A program made the translations under genes and the position numbers. DNA of 64,000 bases, from assembly GCF_012932915.1 (NCBI RefSeq), contig NZ_VCQU01000001.1:806001-870000 (forward strand), given 5' to 3'. The notes below the pieces were generated by a model. It saw only the letters and a program-made list of their open reading frames with translations. It searched no databases and was not told the origin of the DNA. Every line of letters begins with the position of its first letter. Positions within the stretch are counted from its first letter, which is position 1. The DNA comes from Antrihabitans stalactiti. Its GTDB lineage: Bacteria > Actinomycetota > Actinomycetes > Mycobacteriales > Mycobacteriaceae. Below, in pieces: positions 9,528-17,519 of the stretch.

Positions 9528-9567
9528 GTGCGTGAGTTTGGCCCCCAGGAGGGCCAAACTCACGCAC
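9528..9567. terminator. Palindromic element 3, downstream of yaaA
   Basis: Perfect 17-base arms, GTGCGTGAGTTTGGCCC and its exact reverse complement, around a 6-base loop. It starts 5 bp after the yaaA stop and precedes the VOC gene by 25 bp. Unlike elements 1 and 2, the stem position that is mismatched there is fully paired here. Confidence 0.7.
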
Positions 9568-9592
9568 GGGCGCGAAACGCTAGGTTTGTGAG

Positions 9593-9976
9593 ATGCCGAA
9601 TCCAGTCGTCCATTTCGAGGTCATAGGCAAAGATCCCGCGCGGCTCCGCCAGTACTTCGGCGAACTGTTCGGCTGGGAGTTCGACGTTCCGTCTCCGGTG
9701 GCGCAAGAGGTCTCCGATCCCGACAGCTACGGGTTCCTGGACCTCGTCGCGACAGAAGACGGCACGGGAATTCGCGGCGGGGTGGGCGGTGGGAGTAGCT
9801 ATGAACCCCACGCGGTGTTCTACGTGGGCGTCGACGATGTCGAGGCGGCGTTGCAGAAGGCCGAAGAACTCGGCGGTACGCGGGTCATGGGTCCGGCGCG
9901 GTCACCGAGTGGCCTTGTCGTAGGCCACTTCACCGACCCCGAAGGCACACTGCTCGGAGTCGCAGGCGTTCGCTGA
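9593..9976 (+). CDS. VOC (glyoxalase/dioxygenase superfamily) protein
   Basis: A 127-residue single-domain protein of the vicinal oxygen chelate fold: the N-terminal beta-alpha-beta unit VVHFEVIGKDPARLRQYFGE with LFGWEF, then HAVFYVGVDDVEAALQKAEELGG and FTDPEGTLLGVAG. The His at residue 7, the His of EPHAVFYV and the Glu of DPEG are candidate metal ligands. Members act as lyases, dioxygenases or antibiotic-binding proteins and homodimerise. Nothing in the context (between yaaA and the convergent efpA) tells the substrate. Confidence 0.82.
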   Translation: MPNPVVHFEVIGKDPARLRQYFGELFGWEFDVPSPVAQEVSDPDSYGFLDLVATEDGTGIRGGVGGGSSYEPHAVFYVGVDDVEAALQKAEELGGTRVMGPARSPSGLVVGHFTDPEGTLLGVAGVR

Positions 9977-9989
9977 GGGAGCCACAACT

Positions 9990-10029
9990 GTGCGCGATTT
10001 TCACCCCCGGGAGGGTGAGACGCGCGCAC
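9990..10029. terminator. Palindromic element 4, between convergent VOC and efpA genes
   Basis: Imperfect 17-base arms: left GTGCGCGATTTTCACCC, right arm complement GTGCGCGCGTCTCACCC, with mismatches clustered in the middle of the stem and a loop of about 6 bases. It sits between the stops at 9976 and 10033. It is almost identical to element 5 inside the chelatase gene, forming a subfamily. Confidence 0.65.
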
Positions 10030-10032
10030 GGG

Positions 10033-11511
10033 TCAGCCGCGGTGCGCCGCCTCCTGCGCCTCGTGCGCCAGGGCGACCTGCTGCGGAGTGAATCGGATGA
10101 ACAGCGCGACCGCACCGGCAATGACCGCGCAGCCCGCGCAACCGACGAGAGCGAAGGTGTAGCCCTCGCCGAGTGCCCAGAGTTGATGCGGGTCCATATC
10201 CGACGCCGGACCGTTCGTCCCGCCCAAAGACAACGTTCGCGACGTTGCAGCCGCTCCGATGACGGCGAGGGCGAGCGGGCCGCCGAGGGTCTGCGCAACC
10301 TGCGTGATGGCCGTCAACGGACCGATTTCCGCAGGTCCGACGCCCGCGACAGCACACAGCGGCAACGGAACGACCGCCATGCCGACGCCGAAACCAATCG
10401 CGACGATGGGTACGAAGAGGTTGCCGAGGTAGGTGGCGGTGCCGTCCAGGGTCGACCCGTACAGCAGTCCGGCCACCATGATGGCGCCGCCCGTGATCAC
10501 CAACCAGCGTGCCTGGATATGGACCGCCAGCTTGGACGCCACGAACGCGGACGCACCCATGCCGAACGCGAAGGGGATGAAGGCCAAACCGGCTTTCAAC
10601 GGGCTGTAGCCGAGGATGTTCTGCACGAATTGAGCGACGTAGATCGCCATGCAGAACATGACCGCGCTGGCGAAGAAGATTGCGATGAACGTAGCGACGC
10701 GGTCGCGGTTGGCGAACAGCGAGAAGGGAACCAGTGGATTGTCGGCGTTGCGCTCGACGACGAGGAACACAGCGAGCAGGACCAGGCCGGCGACGAGTGC
10801 GCCGAGCACCCAGCCGCTTCGCCAACCGAGTTCGGGACCTTCGGAAATGCCGAAGACAATCGCCGTGCAGCCGAGAGTCGCAAGAACTGCGCCCTGCACG
10901 TCAAGCGACAGCCGTTCGTGATCGGTCTCGCGCAAAGCCAAGAAGGCCAGGCCGACGATGACGAAGCCGATGGGCACGTTGATCAGGAAGATCCAGCGCC
11001 ACGAGACTTGAGTCAGCGCGCCGCCGACGATCAGGCCGGCAATCGAGCCGATTCCCGTCATGGCGGCAAAGATCGCAAAGGCTTGATTTCGTGCCGGACC
11101 CGGCGCGAACGTCGTGGCAACCAGGGCCAGCGCGGTCGGTGCAGCGATCGCGGCGCCAGTGCCCTGGAGTGCCCGCGCGGCGACCAGTGTCGCTTCGTTG
11201 AAAGCCAGACCGCACAGCAGCGACGACACGGTGAACATGGCGACGCCGACGATGAACATCTTTTTGCGGCCCCATGCGTCGCCGATGCGGCCACCGAGCA
11301 GCATCAAGCCACCGAATGCCAGTGCGTAGGAAGTGACTACCCAGTTGCGACCGGCATCGGAGAGACCGAGGTCGTCTTGCAGCCGAGCGAGCGCGAGGTT
11401 GGCGACGGTGCCGTCGAGCACCACCATCAACTGCAGACCGCTCAACACGATGATCGCGAGGCCGAGGACGCGCGTTGTCGCTGGATGAGTCACTGCACTG
11501 TGGTCAGACAC
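10033..11511 (-). CDS. efpA: MFS efflux protein, EfpA-like (QacA/DHA2 family)
   Basis: A 492-residue 14-TM inner-membrane transporter. Seen are LQLMVVLDGTVANLALARLQ (TM1 with the DHA2 D1 motif), GGRIGDAWGRKKMFIVG (motif A), and GIGSIAGLIVGGALTQVSWRWIF (motif C). The assignment to EfpA rests on sequence character and on position: in M. tuberculosis efpA lies, from memory, between proS and the cysG/cob genes, exactly as here. EfpA in mycobacteria is an essential-type transporter linked to drug tolerance and lipid export. The start is GTG at 11511, 22 bp after the stop of the uroporphyrinogen methyltransferase gene, so it is probably the last gene of the cobalamin run. Confidence 0.85.
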   Translation of the reverse strand: MSDHSAVTHPATTRVLGLAIIVLSGLQLMVVLDGTVANLALARLQDDLGLSDAGRNWVVTSYALAFGGLMLLGGRIGDAWGRKKMFIVGVAMFTVSSLLCGLAFNEATLVAARALQGTGAAIAAPTALALVATTFAPGPARNQAFAIFAAMTGIGSIAGLIVGGALTQVSWRWIFLINVPIGFVIVGLAFLALRETDHERLSLDVQGAVLATLGCTAIVFGISEGPELGWRSGWVLGALVAGLVLLAVFLVVERNADNPLVPFSLFANRDRVATFIAIFFASAVMFCMAIYVAQFVQNILGYSPLKAGLAFIPFAFGMGASAFVASKLAVHIQARWLVITGGAIMVAGLLYGSTLDGTATYLGNLFVPIVAIGFGVGMAVVPLPLCAVAGVGPAEIGPLTAITQVAQTLGGPLALAVIGAAATSRTLSLGGTNGPASDMDPHQLWALGEGYTFALVGCAGCAVIAGAVALFIRFTPQQVALAHEAQEAAHRG

Positions 11512-11533
11512 GGGTGTTTACGTTACCGAGCGT

Positions 11534-12739
11534 TCACGAAAAAGCCGCTACTGCCCCGATAACGATGATGGCAGGCGGGCGGATGTTCTCCTCGCGAACT
11601 CGTGCCGCAACGGTGGCCAAATCAGCCCGAACAACGCGCTGCCCACGCAGCGTGCCTTCTTGAATCACGGTCGCGGGAGTCTGCGCGTCGCGGCCCCCCG
11701 CAACGAGTGCGGTTGCGAACTGTTCGATCCGCTCCACTGCCATGAGCAGCACAATTGTGCCGCGCAGCCGGGCGAGGGCGGGCCAGTCGACGAGCGAATC
11801 CGGGTGATCAGGAGCGACGTGACCGCTGACGACGACGAACTCGTGGGTCACGCCGCGATGAGTCACCGGAATCCCGGCGGCGGCGGGCACGGAAATCGCG
11901 CTGGTGATTCCCGGCACAACGGTCACCGCGATGCCCGCGGCGGCGCATGCTTCGAGCTCTTCGTAGCCACGACCGAAGACGTACGGGTCGCCACCTTTGA
12001 GGCGGACGACGAACTTGCCCGCCTTGACGCCGTCGATGAGCGCGTTGTTGATGGCCTCTTGCGCCATCGCCCTGCCGTAAGGAATCTTGGCCGCGTCGAT
12101 GACCTCGACGTGTGGACCCAATTCGGCGAGGAGTTCGGGCGGCGCCAAACGGTCGGCGACGACGACGTCCGCGCGTGCGAGCAGACGACGACCCCGGACC
12201 GTGATCAGGTCCGGATCGCCCGGACCGCCACCGACCAGGGCGACCCCAGGCACTACTGGTTCCGACTCGGCTACCACTGTTCCCGACTGCAACGCCTCCA
12301 GCAACGCCGTACGGACCGCTGCGGACCGTCGATGCTCACCCTGCGCCAAGACGCCGACCGACAGTCCGTCGTAGCGCCCGGTCGCCGGTGTGACGGCGGT
12401 CCCCAAGCGGGCGATGTCTGCGCGGACGCAGAAGATGCGGTTGCGTTCGGCCTCCGCGACGATCGCGGCATTGGTCTCCGGCTCGTCCGTGCAGGCGATC
12501 GCGTACCAGGCATCGGAGAGGTCGCCGTCTTGGTATGGCCGCAGCACCACATCGATCTGACCGGCGGTCGCCATCCCCTCGACCGCGGGCGTCACCACCC
12601 GGCTTACCACTCGCACGCGAGCACCAGAGGAAATCAGCAGGCCGAGGCGGCGTTGGGCGACGGTCCCGCCGCCGACGACGACGACGCGGCGACCGGCAAG
12701 GTTCAGCCCGACCAGGTAATTCGACGATTCGTCCGACAC
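11534..12739 (-). CDS. cobA: Fused precorrin-2 dehydrogenase / uroporphyrinogen-III C-methyltransferase
   Basis: A 401-residue two-domain enzyme for the first steps of the corrin/siroheme branch. Residues about 1-150 are a SirC/Met8-like NAD-binding domain (GRRVVVVGGGTVAQRR); residues about 160-400 are the SAM-dependent uroporphyrinogen-III methyltransferase, with VALVGGGPGDPDLITVRG, the central VRLKGGDPYVFGRG and VVPGITSAISVPAAAGIPVT. It makes precorrin-2 and may oxidise it to sirohydrochlorin; unlike E. coli CysG the order and short N-part give no clear separate ferrochelatase. The gene lies between the CobE/CbiG-like gene (31 bp gap) and efpA. M. tuberculosis names the homologue cysG (Rv2847c, from memory). 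The start is GTG at 12739. Confidence 0.92.
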   Translation of the reverse strand: MSDESSNYLVGLNLAGRRVVVVGGGTVAQRRLGLLISSGARVRVVSRVVTPAVEGMATAGQIDVVLRPYQDGDLSDAWYAIACTDEPETNAAIVAEAERNRIFCVRADIARLGTAVTPATGRYDGLSVGVLAQGEHRRSAAVRTALLEALQSGTVVAESEPVVPGVALVGGGPGDPDLITVRGRRLLARADVVVADRLAPPELLAELGPHVEVIDAAKIPYGRAMAQEAINNALIDGVKAGKFVVRLKGGDPYVFGRGYEELEACAAAGIAVTVVPGITSAISVPAAAGIPVTHRGVTHEFVVVSGHVAPDHPDSLVDWPALARLRGTIVLLMAVERIEQFATALVAGGRDAQTPATVIQEGTLRGQRVVRADLATVAARVREENIRPPAIIVIGAVAAFS

Positions 12740-12770
12740 CGGAGAGACATTACGGGAGCGCTCGGCTGCG

Positions 12771-13133
12771 TCAGCGCACCCGCCGAGCAGCAGCGACGAC
12801 GACGTCGCGGGTCACACATTTCGGCACAACCAGCTCGCCGCCGCCGGCCGCGAGGATCGCTGCGGCCTCGGCGACGCTGGCGGTGTCGAGGGCTTGGGCG
12901 ACGCGGGGTGAGGGATTCGGGACCTCCACGGTCGCCAATTCGGCTGCTGTGAACGACACGATCGCGACGCCGAGCGACTCGGCTGCGCGGATCAAGCCGC
13001 ACTCGGCGCTTCGCTTGTCGATCGTTGCGAGACACTCGATTCGCTGGCCGTCGACGGCGTCGCGTATCGCATCGAGGATCGCCGCCGTGTCGACGCCTGG
13101 CCGCATACCCACTCCGATGACGAGGTCAGACAC
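12771..13133 (-). CDS. CobE/CbiG C-terminal domain protein
   Basis: A 120-residue protein matching the CbiG C-terminal (CobE) family: GVGMRPGVDTAAILDAI, then ECLATIDKRSAECGL, SFTAAELATVEVPNPS, ALDTASVAEAAAILAAGGG and PKCVTRDVVVAAAR. CobE/CbiG takes part in the middle of cobalamin synthesis (C20 acetyl fragment removal in CbiG; CobE is less well defined). The start was chosen as GTG at 13133, within the sequence overlapping the end of cobB by 8 bp (GTGTC-TGA), which removes a basic, unconserved stretch read through cobB in another frame. It is coupled to cobB upstream and precedes cobA. Confidence 0.8.
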   Translation of the reverse strand: MSDLVIGVGMRPGVDTAAILDAIRDAVDGQRIECLATIDKRSAECGLIRAAESLGVAIVSFTAAELATVEVPNPSPRVAQALDTASVAEAAAILAAGGGELVVPKCVTRDVVVAAARRVR

Positions 13134-14502
13134 CAGCTGCCTCCGTCGCGAATGTCGCTGCAGCACGGACGAATCGGCGGACCGTCGCCGGGTTTCCCGC
13201 CGGATGGGTGTGCAGGTACGACGCATGGACCGAGCCGCTGACGACACCCTCGCGCGCCGAGCCACCAGCCGGACCGCGCCAACCCCACGCAGGGGTCGAC
13301 GCCGCGGGTCCGGTGATTCGGGTGCGATGGAACTCGTGGCCGGTCACGCGGTCACCGACGGACCACAGCGGCGAGTCGGTCAACGCGACCGCGTCGCGAT
13401 AGCCCAGCGTCAGGTGGGGGCCGAATTCTGCGTCGACGTCGACGACGCCCGCCATCGGATGACCGTCGAGTGACCGCGCGAGGTATAGCAGCCCGGCGCA
13501 TTCGGCGTGGATCGGCAGACCGTGGCGGGCGAGGTCTGCGACGTGCGTCAGCAGCGACCGGTTGGCCGACAAATGCTCCGCATACTCCTCCGGAAACCCG
13601 CCTGGCAGCACGAGCCCGGCTGTACCAGAAGGCAATTCGTCGTGCAGCGGGTCGAACGACACGACCTCCGCACCGGCGGCAGCCAGTAGTTCACGATGCT
13701 CGGCATAACCGAAGGTGAAGGCAGAGCCGCCTGCGATGGCGATCGTCGGCTTACTTTCCGTTGCTTCCGCGTCACCCGGATCCCACGCCGGGACTGTCAC
13801 GTTCGCCGTCGCCAACTCGACAATCGCGGCGACATCGACGTGCTCGGCGATCAGCGTCGTCATCGCATCCACTGCTGCGACCGCCGCGGCACCATGCTCG
13901 ACGGCGGGGATCAGCCCGAGATGCCGCGACGGCACAGCGAGTTCGGCGATCCGCGGCACGGCACCCAGCACGGGCAGCCCGACGCGTGCGGCAGCATCAC
14001 GAAGCACTTGCTCGTGGCGCGCGCTACCAACCCGGTTGAGGATCACCCCGCCAATGCGGACCTCCGGGTCGAATGTCGTGAAGCCGTGCAGAACTGCCGC
14101 CAGGCTCTGGCTGTGCCCCCGCACGTCGACGACGAGGACAACTGGTGCGCCGAGCAGCGCCGCGACCTGCGCGGTCGAGCCTTCGGCAGCAGGGGCCGGA
14201 TTCGCATCGGAGATCCGTCCGTCGAACAGCCCCATCACACCTTCGACGACCGCGATGTCGCAGCCTTCGCAACCATGCCGGTAGAGCGGTCCAATGCGGT
14301 CCGCACCGACGAGAACCGGGTCCAGGTTTCGCCCGGGACGACCGGCCGCGAGTCCGTGGTAGCCGGGATCGATGTAATCCGGACCCACCTTGAAGGGCGC
14401 GACAACGTGTCCGGCGCGACGCAACGCGCCCATCAAACCCGTTGCCACAGTGGTCTTTCCGCTGCCGGATGCCGGTGCGGCGATGACAACTGCCTTCGTC
14501 AC
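13126..14502 (-). CDS. cobB: Cobyrinic acid a,c-diamide synthase
   Basis: A 458-residue glutamine- and ATP-dependent amidase that adds amides to the a and c acetate side chains of (hydrogeno)byrinic acid. The N-terminal half is a P-loop domain (APASGSGKTTVATGLMGAL; PFKVGPDYIDPGYH; EGVMGLFDGR); the C-terminal half is a class I glutamine amidotransferase with HAECAGLLYL (nucleophile Cys) and a late His in SVHASYLHTH. The start was set at the GTG at 14502, which overlaps the cobO stop in a GTGA junction; the longer frame upstream reads through cobO out of frame. It sits in the order cobO-cobB-cobE-cobA. Confidence 0.94.
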   Translation of the reverse strand: MTKAVVIAAPASGSGKTTVATGLMGALRRAGHVVAPFKVGPDYIDPGYHGLAAGRPGRNLDPVLVGADRIGPLYRHGCEGCDIAVVEGVMGLFDGRISDANPAPAAEGSTAQVAALLGAPVVLVVDVRGHSQSLAAVLHGFTTFDPEVRIGGVILNRVGSARHEQVLRDAAARVGLPVLGAVPRIAELAVPSRHLGLIPAVEHGAAAVAAVDAMTTLIAEHVDVAAIVELATANVTVPAWDPGDAEATESKPTIAIAGGSAFTFGYAEHRELLAAAGAEVVSFDPLHDELPSGTAGLVLPGGFPEEYAEHLSANRSLLTHVADLARHGLPIHAECAGLLYLARSLDGHPMAGVVDVDAEFGPHLTLGYRDAVALTDSPLWSVGDRVTGHEFHRTRITGPAASTPAWGWRGPAGGSAREGVVSGSVHASYLHTHPAGNPATVRRFVRAAATFATEAAGV

Positions 14503-15113
14503 CACTCGATGCCCCGCTGCCCTTTGCGGCCCGCATCCATCGGATGCTTGAGCTTGGTCATCTCGGTCACGAGATCGGCGGCGTCGAGCAAAGCTTGCGG
14601 GGCGTCGCGGCCGGTGATCACAACATGCTGATTGCCGGGGCGATCGGTCAGCGTTGCGACGACGTCTGCGACATCGATCCAGCCCCACTTCAGCGGATAC
14701 GTGAACTCGTCGAGGACATAGAACCGATGCGTTTCCTCGCCGATGCGCCGCTTGATTTCGTGCCAGCCCTCCAGGGCCGCGCTCGCGTGGTCGTCGTCGG
14801 AGCCCTTCTTCCTGGTCCACGACCAGCCTTCGCCCATCTTGTGCCATTCGACGGCACCGCCGACGCCGGTTTCGCCGTGCAGACGACCGAGGGCACGAAA
14901 GGCGGCTTCCTCCCCCACCTTCCATTTCGCGCTCTTCACGAACTGAAAGACGCCCACGTCGAAGCCCTGATTCCACGCTCGAAGGGCCATGCCGAACGCC
15001 GCAGTGGACTTGCCTTTGCCTGGGCCGGTATGGACCGCGAGGATCGGCAGGTTGCGCCGCTGCCGGGTGGTCAAGCCGTCGTCAGGGACCGATTCCGGTA
15101 CGCCCTTCGGCAT
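14499..15113 (-). CDS. cobO: Cob(I)yrinic acid a,c-diamide adenosyltransferase
   Basis: A 204-residue CobA/CobO/BtuR-type corrinoid adenosyltransferase. The P-loop is VHTGPGKGKSTAAFG; further family segments are GVFQFVKSAKW, FYVLDEFTYPLKWGW and HVVITGRDAPQALLDAADL. It transfers the 5'-deoxyadenosyl group of ATP to Co(I) corrinoids. It begins 1 bp after the chelatase stop (TGA-C-ATG) and its stop overlaps the cobB start, so it is translationally coupled on both sides. Confidence 0.95.
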   Translation of the reverse strand: MPKGVPESVPDDGLTTRQRRNLPILAVHTGPGKGKSTAAFGMALRAWNQGFDVGVFQFVKSAKWKVGEEAAFRALGRLHGETGVGGAVEWHKMGEGWSWTRKKGSDDDHASAALEGWHEIKRRIGEETHRFYVLDEFTYPLKWGWIDVADVVATLTDRPGNQHVVITGRDAPQALLDAADLVTEMTKLKHPMDAGRKGQRGIEW

Positions 15114-15114
15114 G

Positions 15115-16947
15115 TCAGGCGACCGCCTTGGTTGCGCTCACGACGGCCTGCGGCGTCAACTCGTCCAGTCGAAGGTAGGTGCCGCGCAGTTCGGTGGCGA
15201 GTTCGCGCGCGAGGCCGAGCCGGATCATGCCGCGTTCGCAGTCGACGACCACACTCGCGACGTTCTCCCGCGCGAGCAGTCGACCGGCGACCTTCGCGCG
15301 GTGGACAGGGTCGACCCCACCCGTGGCGCGGCCGTCGGTCAGCGTCACCACGAGGGCGCGACGAAGCGGATCGCGAACACGCTCTCGCAGGACGACCGCA
15401 CGCGCACGCAACAGTCCTTGTGCCAGCGGGGTTTTCCCGCCCGTCTGCATCGAGGCCAGCCGCCGCACGGCGATCTCGACCGACGAGGTCGGAGGCAGCA
15501 CAAGCGCCGCTTTCTGACCTCTGATGGTGATTACCGCGACCTTGTCCCGGCGTTGGTAGGCGTCGCGAAGCAACGACACGACCGCACCGGTGACCGCACT
15601 GAGGCGGTCACGCGCGGCCATCGAGCCGGAAGCGTCGACGACGAAGATCACGAGATTGCCTTCCCGGCCTTCTCGATGGGCACCGCGGAGGTCCTGGGGT
15701 TCGAGCACCAGCCGGCCCTGCACACGTCCGCGCGCGTGCTGGTGCGACGCAGCCGCGAACACAGTGCCGAGGAGGTGCAGTCCTTTGTCTCGCTCGGTCG
15801 TCGGGCGAACGACGCGACCATGCCGCCCCTGGGCACGCGAACGACGACCGGGCGCACCTTCCCCGACGCCAGGCACTTCCAGCCGCGGCGGCTTCACAGA
15901 CTGTGCGCGATTTTCACCCTTGGGAGGGTTAGACGCGCGCACGGGGGGCTGGCCGCCCCCGTCGGGGCCACCGTCATCTGGACCGTCTCCGCCATCCGGA
16001 CCGTCACCGTCGCCTTCCGGCTCAGGCGGCTGTGGTTGCTCGTCTGCATCACGCAACGCCTCGTCGAGAGCTTCGGGGTCCAAGCCGGGCTCGTCGAAGG
16101 GGTCACGGCGACGACGGTGCGGGAGGGCAAGTTCACAGGCGACGCGGACGTCTTCCTCCTCCACTGCAGTCGCACCACGCCAAGCAGCGTGGGCGGTCGC
16201 GGTGCGAGAGATGACGAGGTCCGCACGCATGCCGTCGACGTCGAACGCCGCACACACCGACGCGATGCGGCGCAGTTCGATGTCGCTCAACTCGACCTCG
16301 TCGAGTGCGTCGCGCGCCGCTGCGATCTTCTTGGCTAGGAGACGGTCGTCCTCGGCGTAGCGGGCGGCGAAGGCGTCGGGGTCGCGTTCGTAGTCCAGCC
16401 GACGTCGAACCACCTGCATTCGCACGTCCACATCTCGCGACGCAGTGACGTCCACGGCCAAGCCGAAGCGGTCCAGCAGTTGTGGCCGCAACTCCCCTTC
16501 TTCGGGGTTCATGGTTCCCACCAGCACGAAACGCGACGGATGCGAGTGGGAGACGCCGTCGCGTTCGATGTGGACTCGGCCCATCGCCGCGGCGTCGAGC
16601 AACACGTCGACGAGATGGTCGTGCAACAGGTTCACTTCGTCCACGTACAGGACGCCCTCATGGGCGGCCGCGAGCAAACCAGGCTGAAATGCCTGCTCGC
16701 CGTCGCGCAACACCTTCTCGAGATCCAACGACCCGATCACACGGTCTTCGGTGGCGCCGATCGGTAGCTCGACCAGCCGCGACCGACGCGGACCGGCCTC
16801 GTCGGCGACGGGTGGCAACAGCGCAGCCAATGCGCGGACGATCGTGGATTTGGCGGTCCCCTTCTCGCCCCGCACGAGAACACCACCGATGCCTGGGTGC
16901 ACGGCGCACAGCACCAGCGCCAACCGCAGCCGATCCTGACCGACCAC
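15115..16947 (-). CDS. Mg/Co chelatase: fused AAA+ (ChlI-like) and VWA (ChlD-like) subunit
   Basis: About 610 residues. The AAA+ domain has [20 protein letters not shown] (Walker A), [18 protein letters not shown] (Walker B) and [20 protein letters not shown] (sensor/Arg finger region). An acidic, Pro/Gly-rich linker follows ([20 protein letters not shown]), then a VWA domain with [11 protein letters not shown] (MIDAS DxSxS). Given neighbours cobO and cobB, a role in cobalt insertion is likely, although the large CobN subunit is not in the window. Two oddities: palindromic element 5 is embedded in frame in the linker (15903-15942), and the start is unclear. Homologues begin just before the segment [10 protein letters not shown], yet no ATG/GTG/TTG exists there in frame; GTG at 16947 is the nearest usable codon, and the frame stays open further upstream through a 30-bp tandem repeat. 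Confidence 0.85.
   Translation of the reverse strand: MVGQDRLRLALVLCAVHPGIGGVLVRGEKGTAKSTIVRALAALLPPVADEAGPRRSRLVELPIGATEDRVIGSLDLEKVLRDGEQAFQPGLLAAAHEGVLYVDEVNLLHDHLVDVLLDAAAMGRVHIERDGVSHSHPSRFVLVGTMNPEEGELRPQLLDRFGLAVDVTASRDVDVRMQVVRRRLDYERDPDAFAARYAEDDRLLAKKIAAARDALDEVELSDIELRRIASVCAAFDVDGMRADLVISRTATAHAAWRGATAVEEEDVRVACELALPHRRRRDPFDEPGLDPEALDEALRDADEQPQPPEPEGDGDGPDGGDGPDDGGPDGGGQPPVRASNPPKGENRAQSVKPPRLEVPGVGEGAPGRRSRAQGRHGRVVRPTTERDKGLHLLGTVFAAASHQHARGRVQGRLVLEPQDLRGAHREGREGNLVIFVVDASGSMAARDRLSAVTGAVVSLLRDAYQRRDKVAVITIRGQKAALVLPPTSSVEIAVRRLASMQTGGKTPLAQGLLRARAVVLRERVRDPLRRALVVTLTDGRATGGVDPVHRAKVAGRLLARENVASVVVDCERGMIRLGLARELATELRGTYLRLDELTPQAVVSATKAVA
15903..15942. repeat. Palindromic element 5, embedded in the chelatase coding sequence
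   Basis: Left arm GTGCGCGATTTTCACCC; the complement of the right arm reads GTGCGCGCGTCTAACCC. This is one base different from element 4 and has the same pattern of internal mismatches. On the minus strand it is read in the chelatase frame as [13 protein letters not shown], within the low-complexity linker between the AAA+ and VWA domains. The reading frame is not broken. Confidence 0.8.
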
Positions 16948-16971
16948 CGCGCTGAACGGAAACTCAGCCCC

Positions 16972-17031
16972 GGCGACATCCCCCGTCGCTTCGCTCGCCC
17001 CGACGACATCCCCCGTCGCTTCGCTCGCCCC
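16972..17031. repeat. 30-bp direct tandem repeat at the chelatase start region
   Basis: Two copies of a 30-base unit (16972-17001 and 17002-17031), differing at a single base (GGCGAC versus GACGAC at the unit start). It occupies the gap between the GNAT stop codon and the first conserved chelatase residues. Translated in the chelatase frame it gives two copies of [10 protein letters not shown] 10-residue unit keeps the frame. Confidence 0.8.
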
Positions 17032-17036
17032 GGCGA

Positions 17037-17507
17037 TTAGAAACCACCCCGACGCATCGGGACGTGCGGAATGCCGTCTTCGATGAATTCGGGACCGTCG
17101 AGCTTGAACCCGTGCCGGGAGTACATGTCGACAAGGTAGGTCTGCGCGTTGATGCGACAGTTCGTCGAGCCGACCTCGGCCAATGCGGCCTGCAGCAGCC
17201 GGGTCGTGTGACCGCGTCCGCGCGCTGTCGCGGCCGTGCACAGCCGACCGATCCGGAACGATTTCACGCCGTCGTCGTGCTCTTCCAGCAGCCGGAGGGT
17301 GCCTATGATCTCGCCCTGTTCCTCCAGCCAGAAGTGACGTGTTTCGACCAGCAGGTCGCGACCGTCCAACTCCGGATACGCGCACTTCTGCTCGACCACG
17401 AAGACTTCGACACGAAGCTTCAGCAGCCGGTACAAAGTCTCCGTACTCAGGTCGAATGCCCACGAACGCTTGAGGGTTGCCTTCGGAGCTACGAGATCAG
17501 CCATCAT
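17037..17507 (-). CDS. GNAT family N-acetyltransferase, ElaA-like
   Basis: A 156-residue acetyltransferase. The segments [61 protein letters not shown] (the acetyl-CoA-binding R/Q-x-x-G-x-G/A equivalent is ARGRGHT) and [16 protein letters not shown] define the ElaA subgroup. Substrate unknown. The tandem ATGs at 17507/17504 follow AAAGG; the gene begins 12 bp after the mqo stop and is followed immediately by the chelatase region. The order mqo-GNAT-chelatase is the same as I recall for Rv2852c-Rv2850c of M. tuberculosis. Confidence 0.85.
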   Translation of the reverse strand: MMADLVAPKATLKRSWAFDLSTETLYRLLKLRVEVFVVEQKCAYPELDGRDLLVETRHFWLEEQGEIIGTLRLLEEHDDGVKSFRIGRLCTAATARGRGHTTRLLQAALAEVGSTNCRINAQTYLVDMYSRHGFKLDGPEFIEDGIPHVPMRRGGF

Positions 17508-17519
17508 GGCCTTTGACTA

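Noticed and set aside
16737-17009. ATG within the tandem repeat ([14 protein letters not shown]…) as a separate small gene or alternative chelatase start
   Set aside because: It is in a different frame from the AAA+ domain and its product is Arg/Cys/Ser-rich without similarity to the family; it would only matter if a frameshift were proven.
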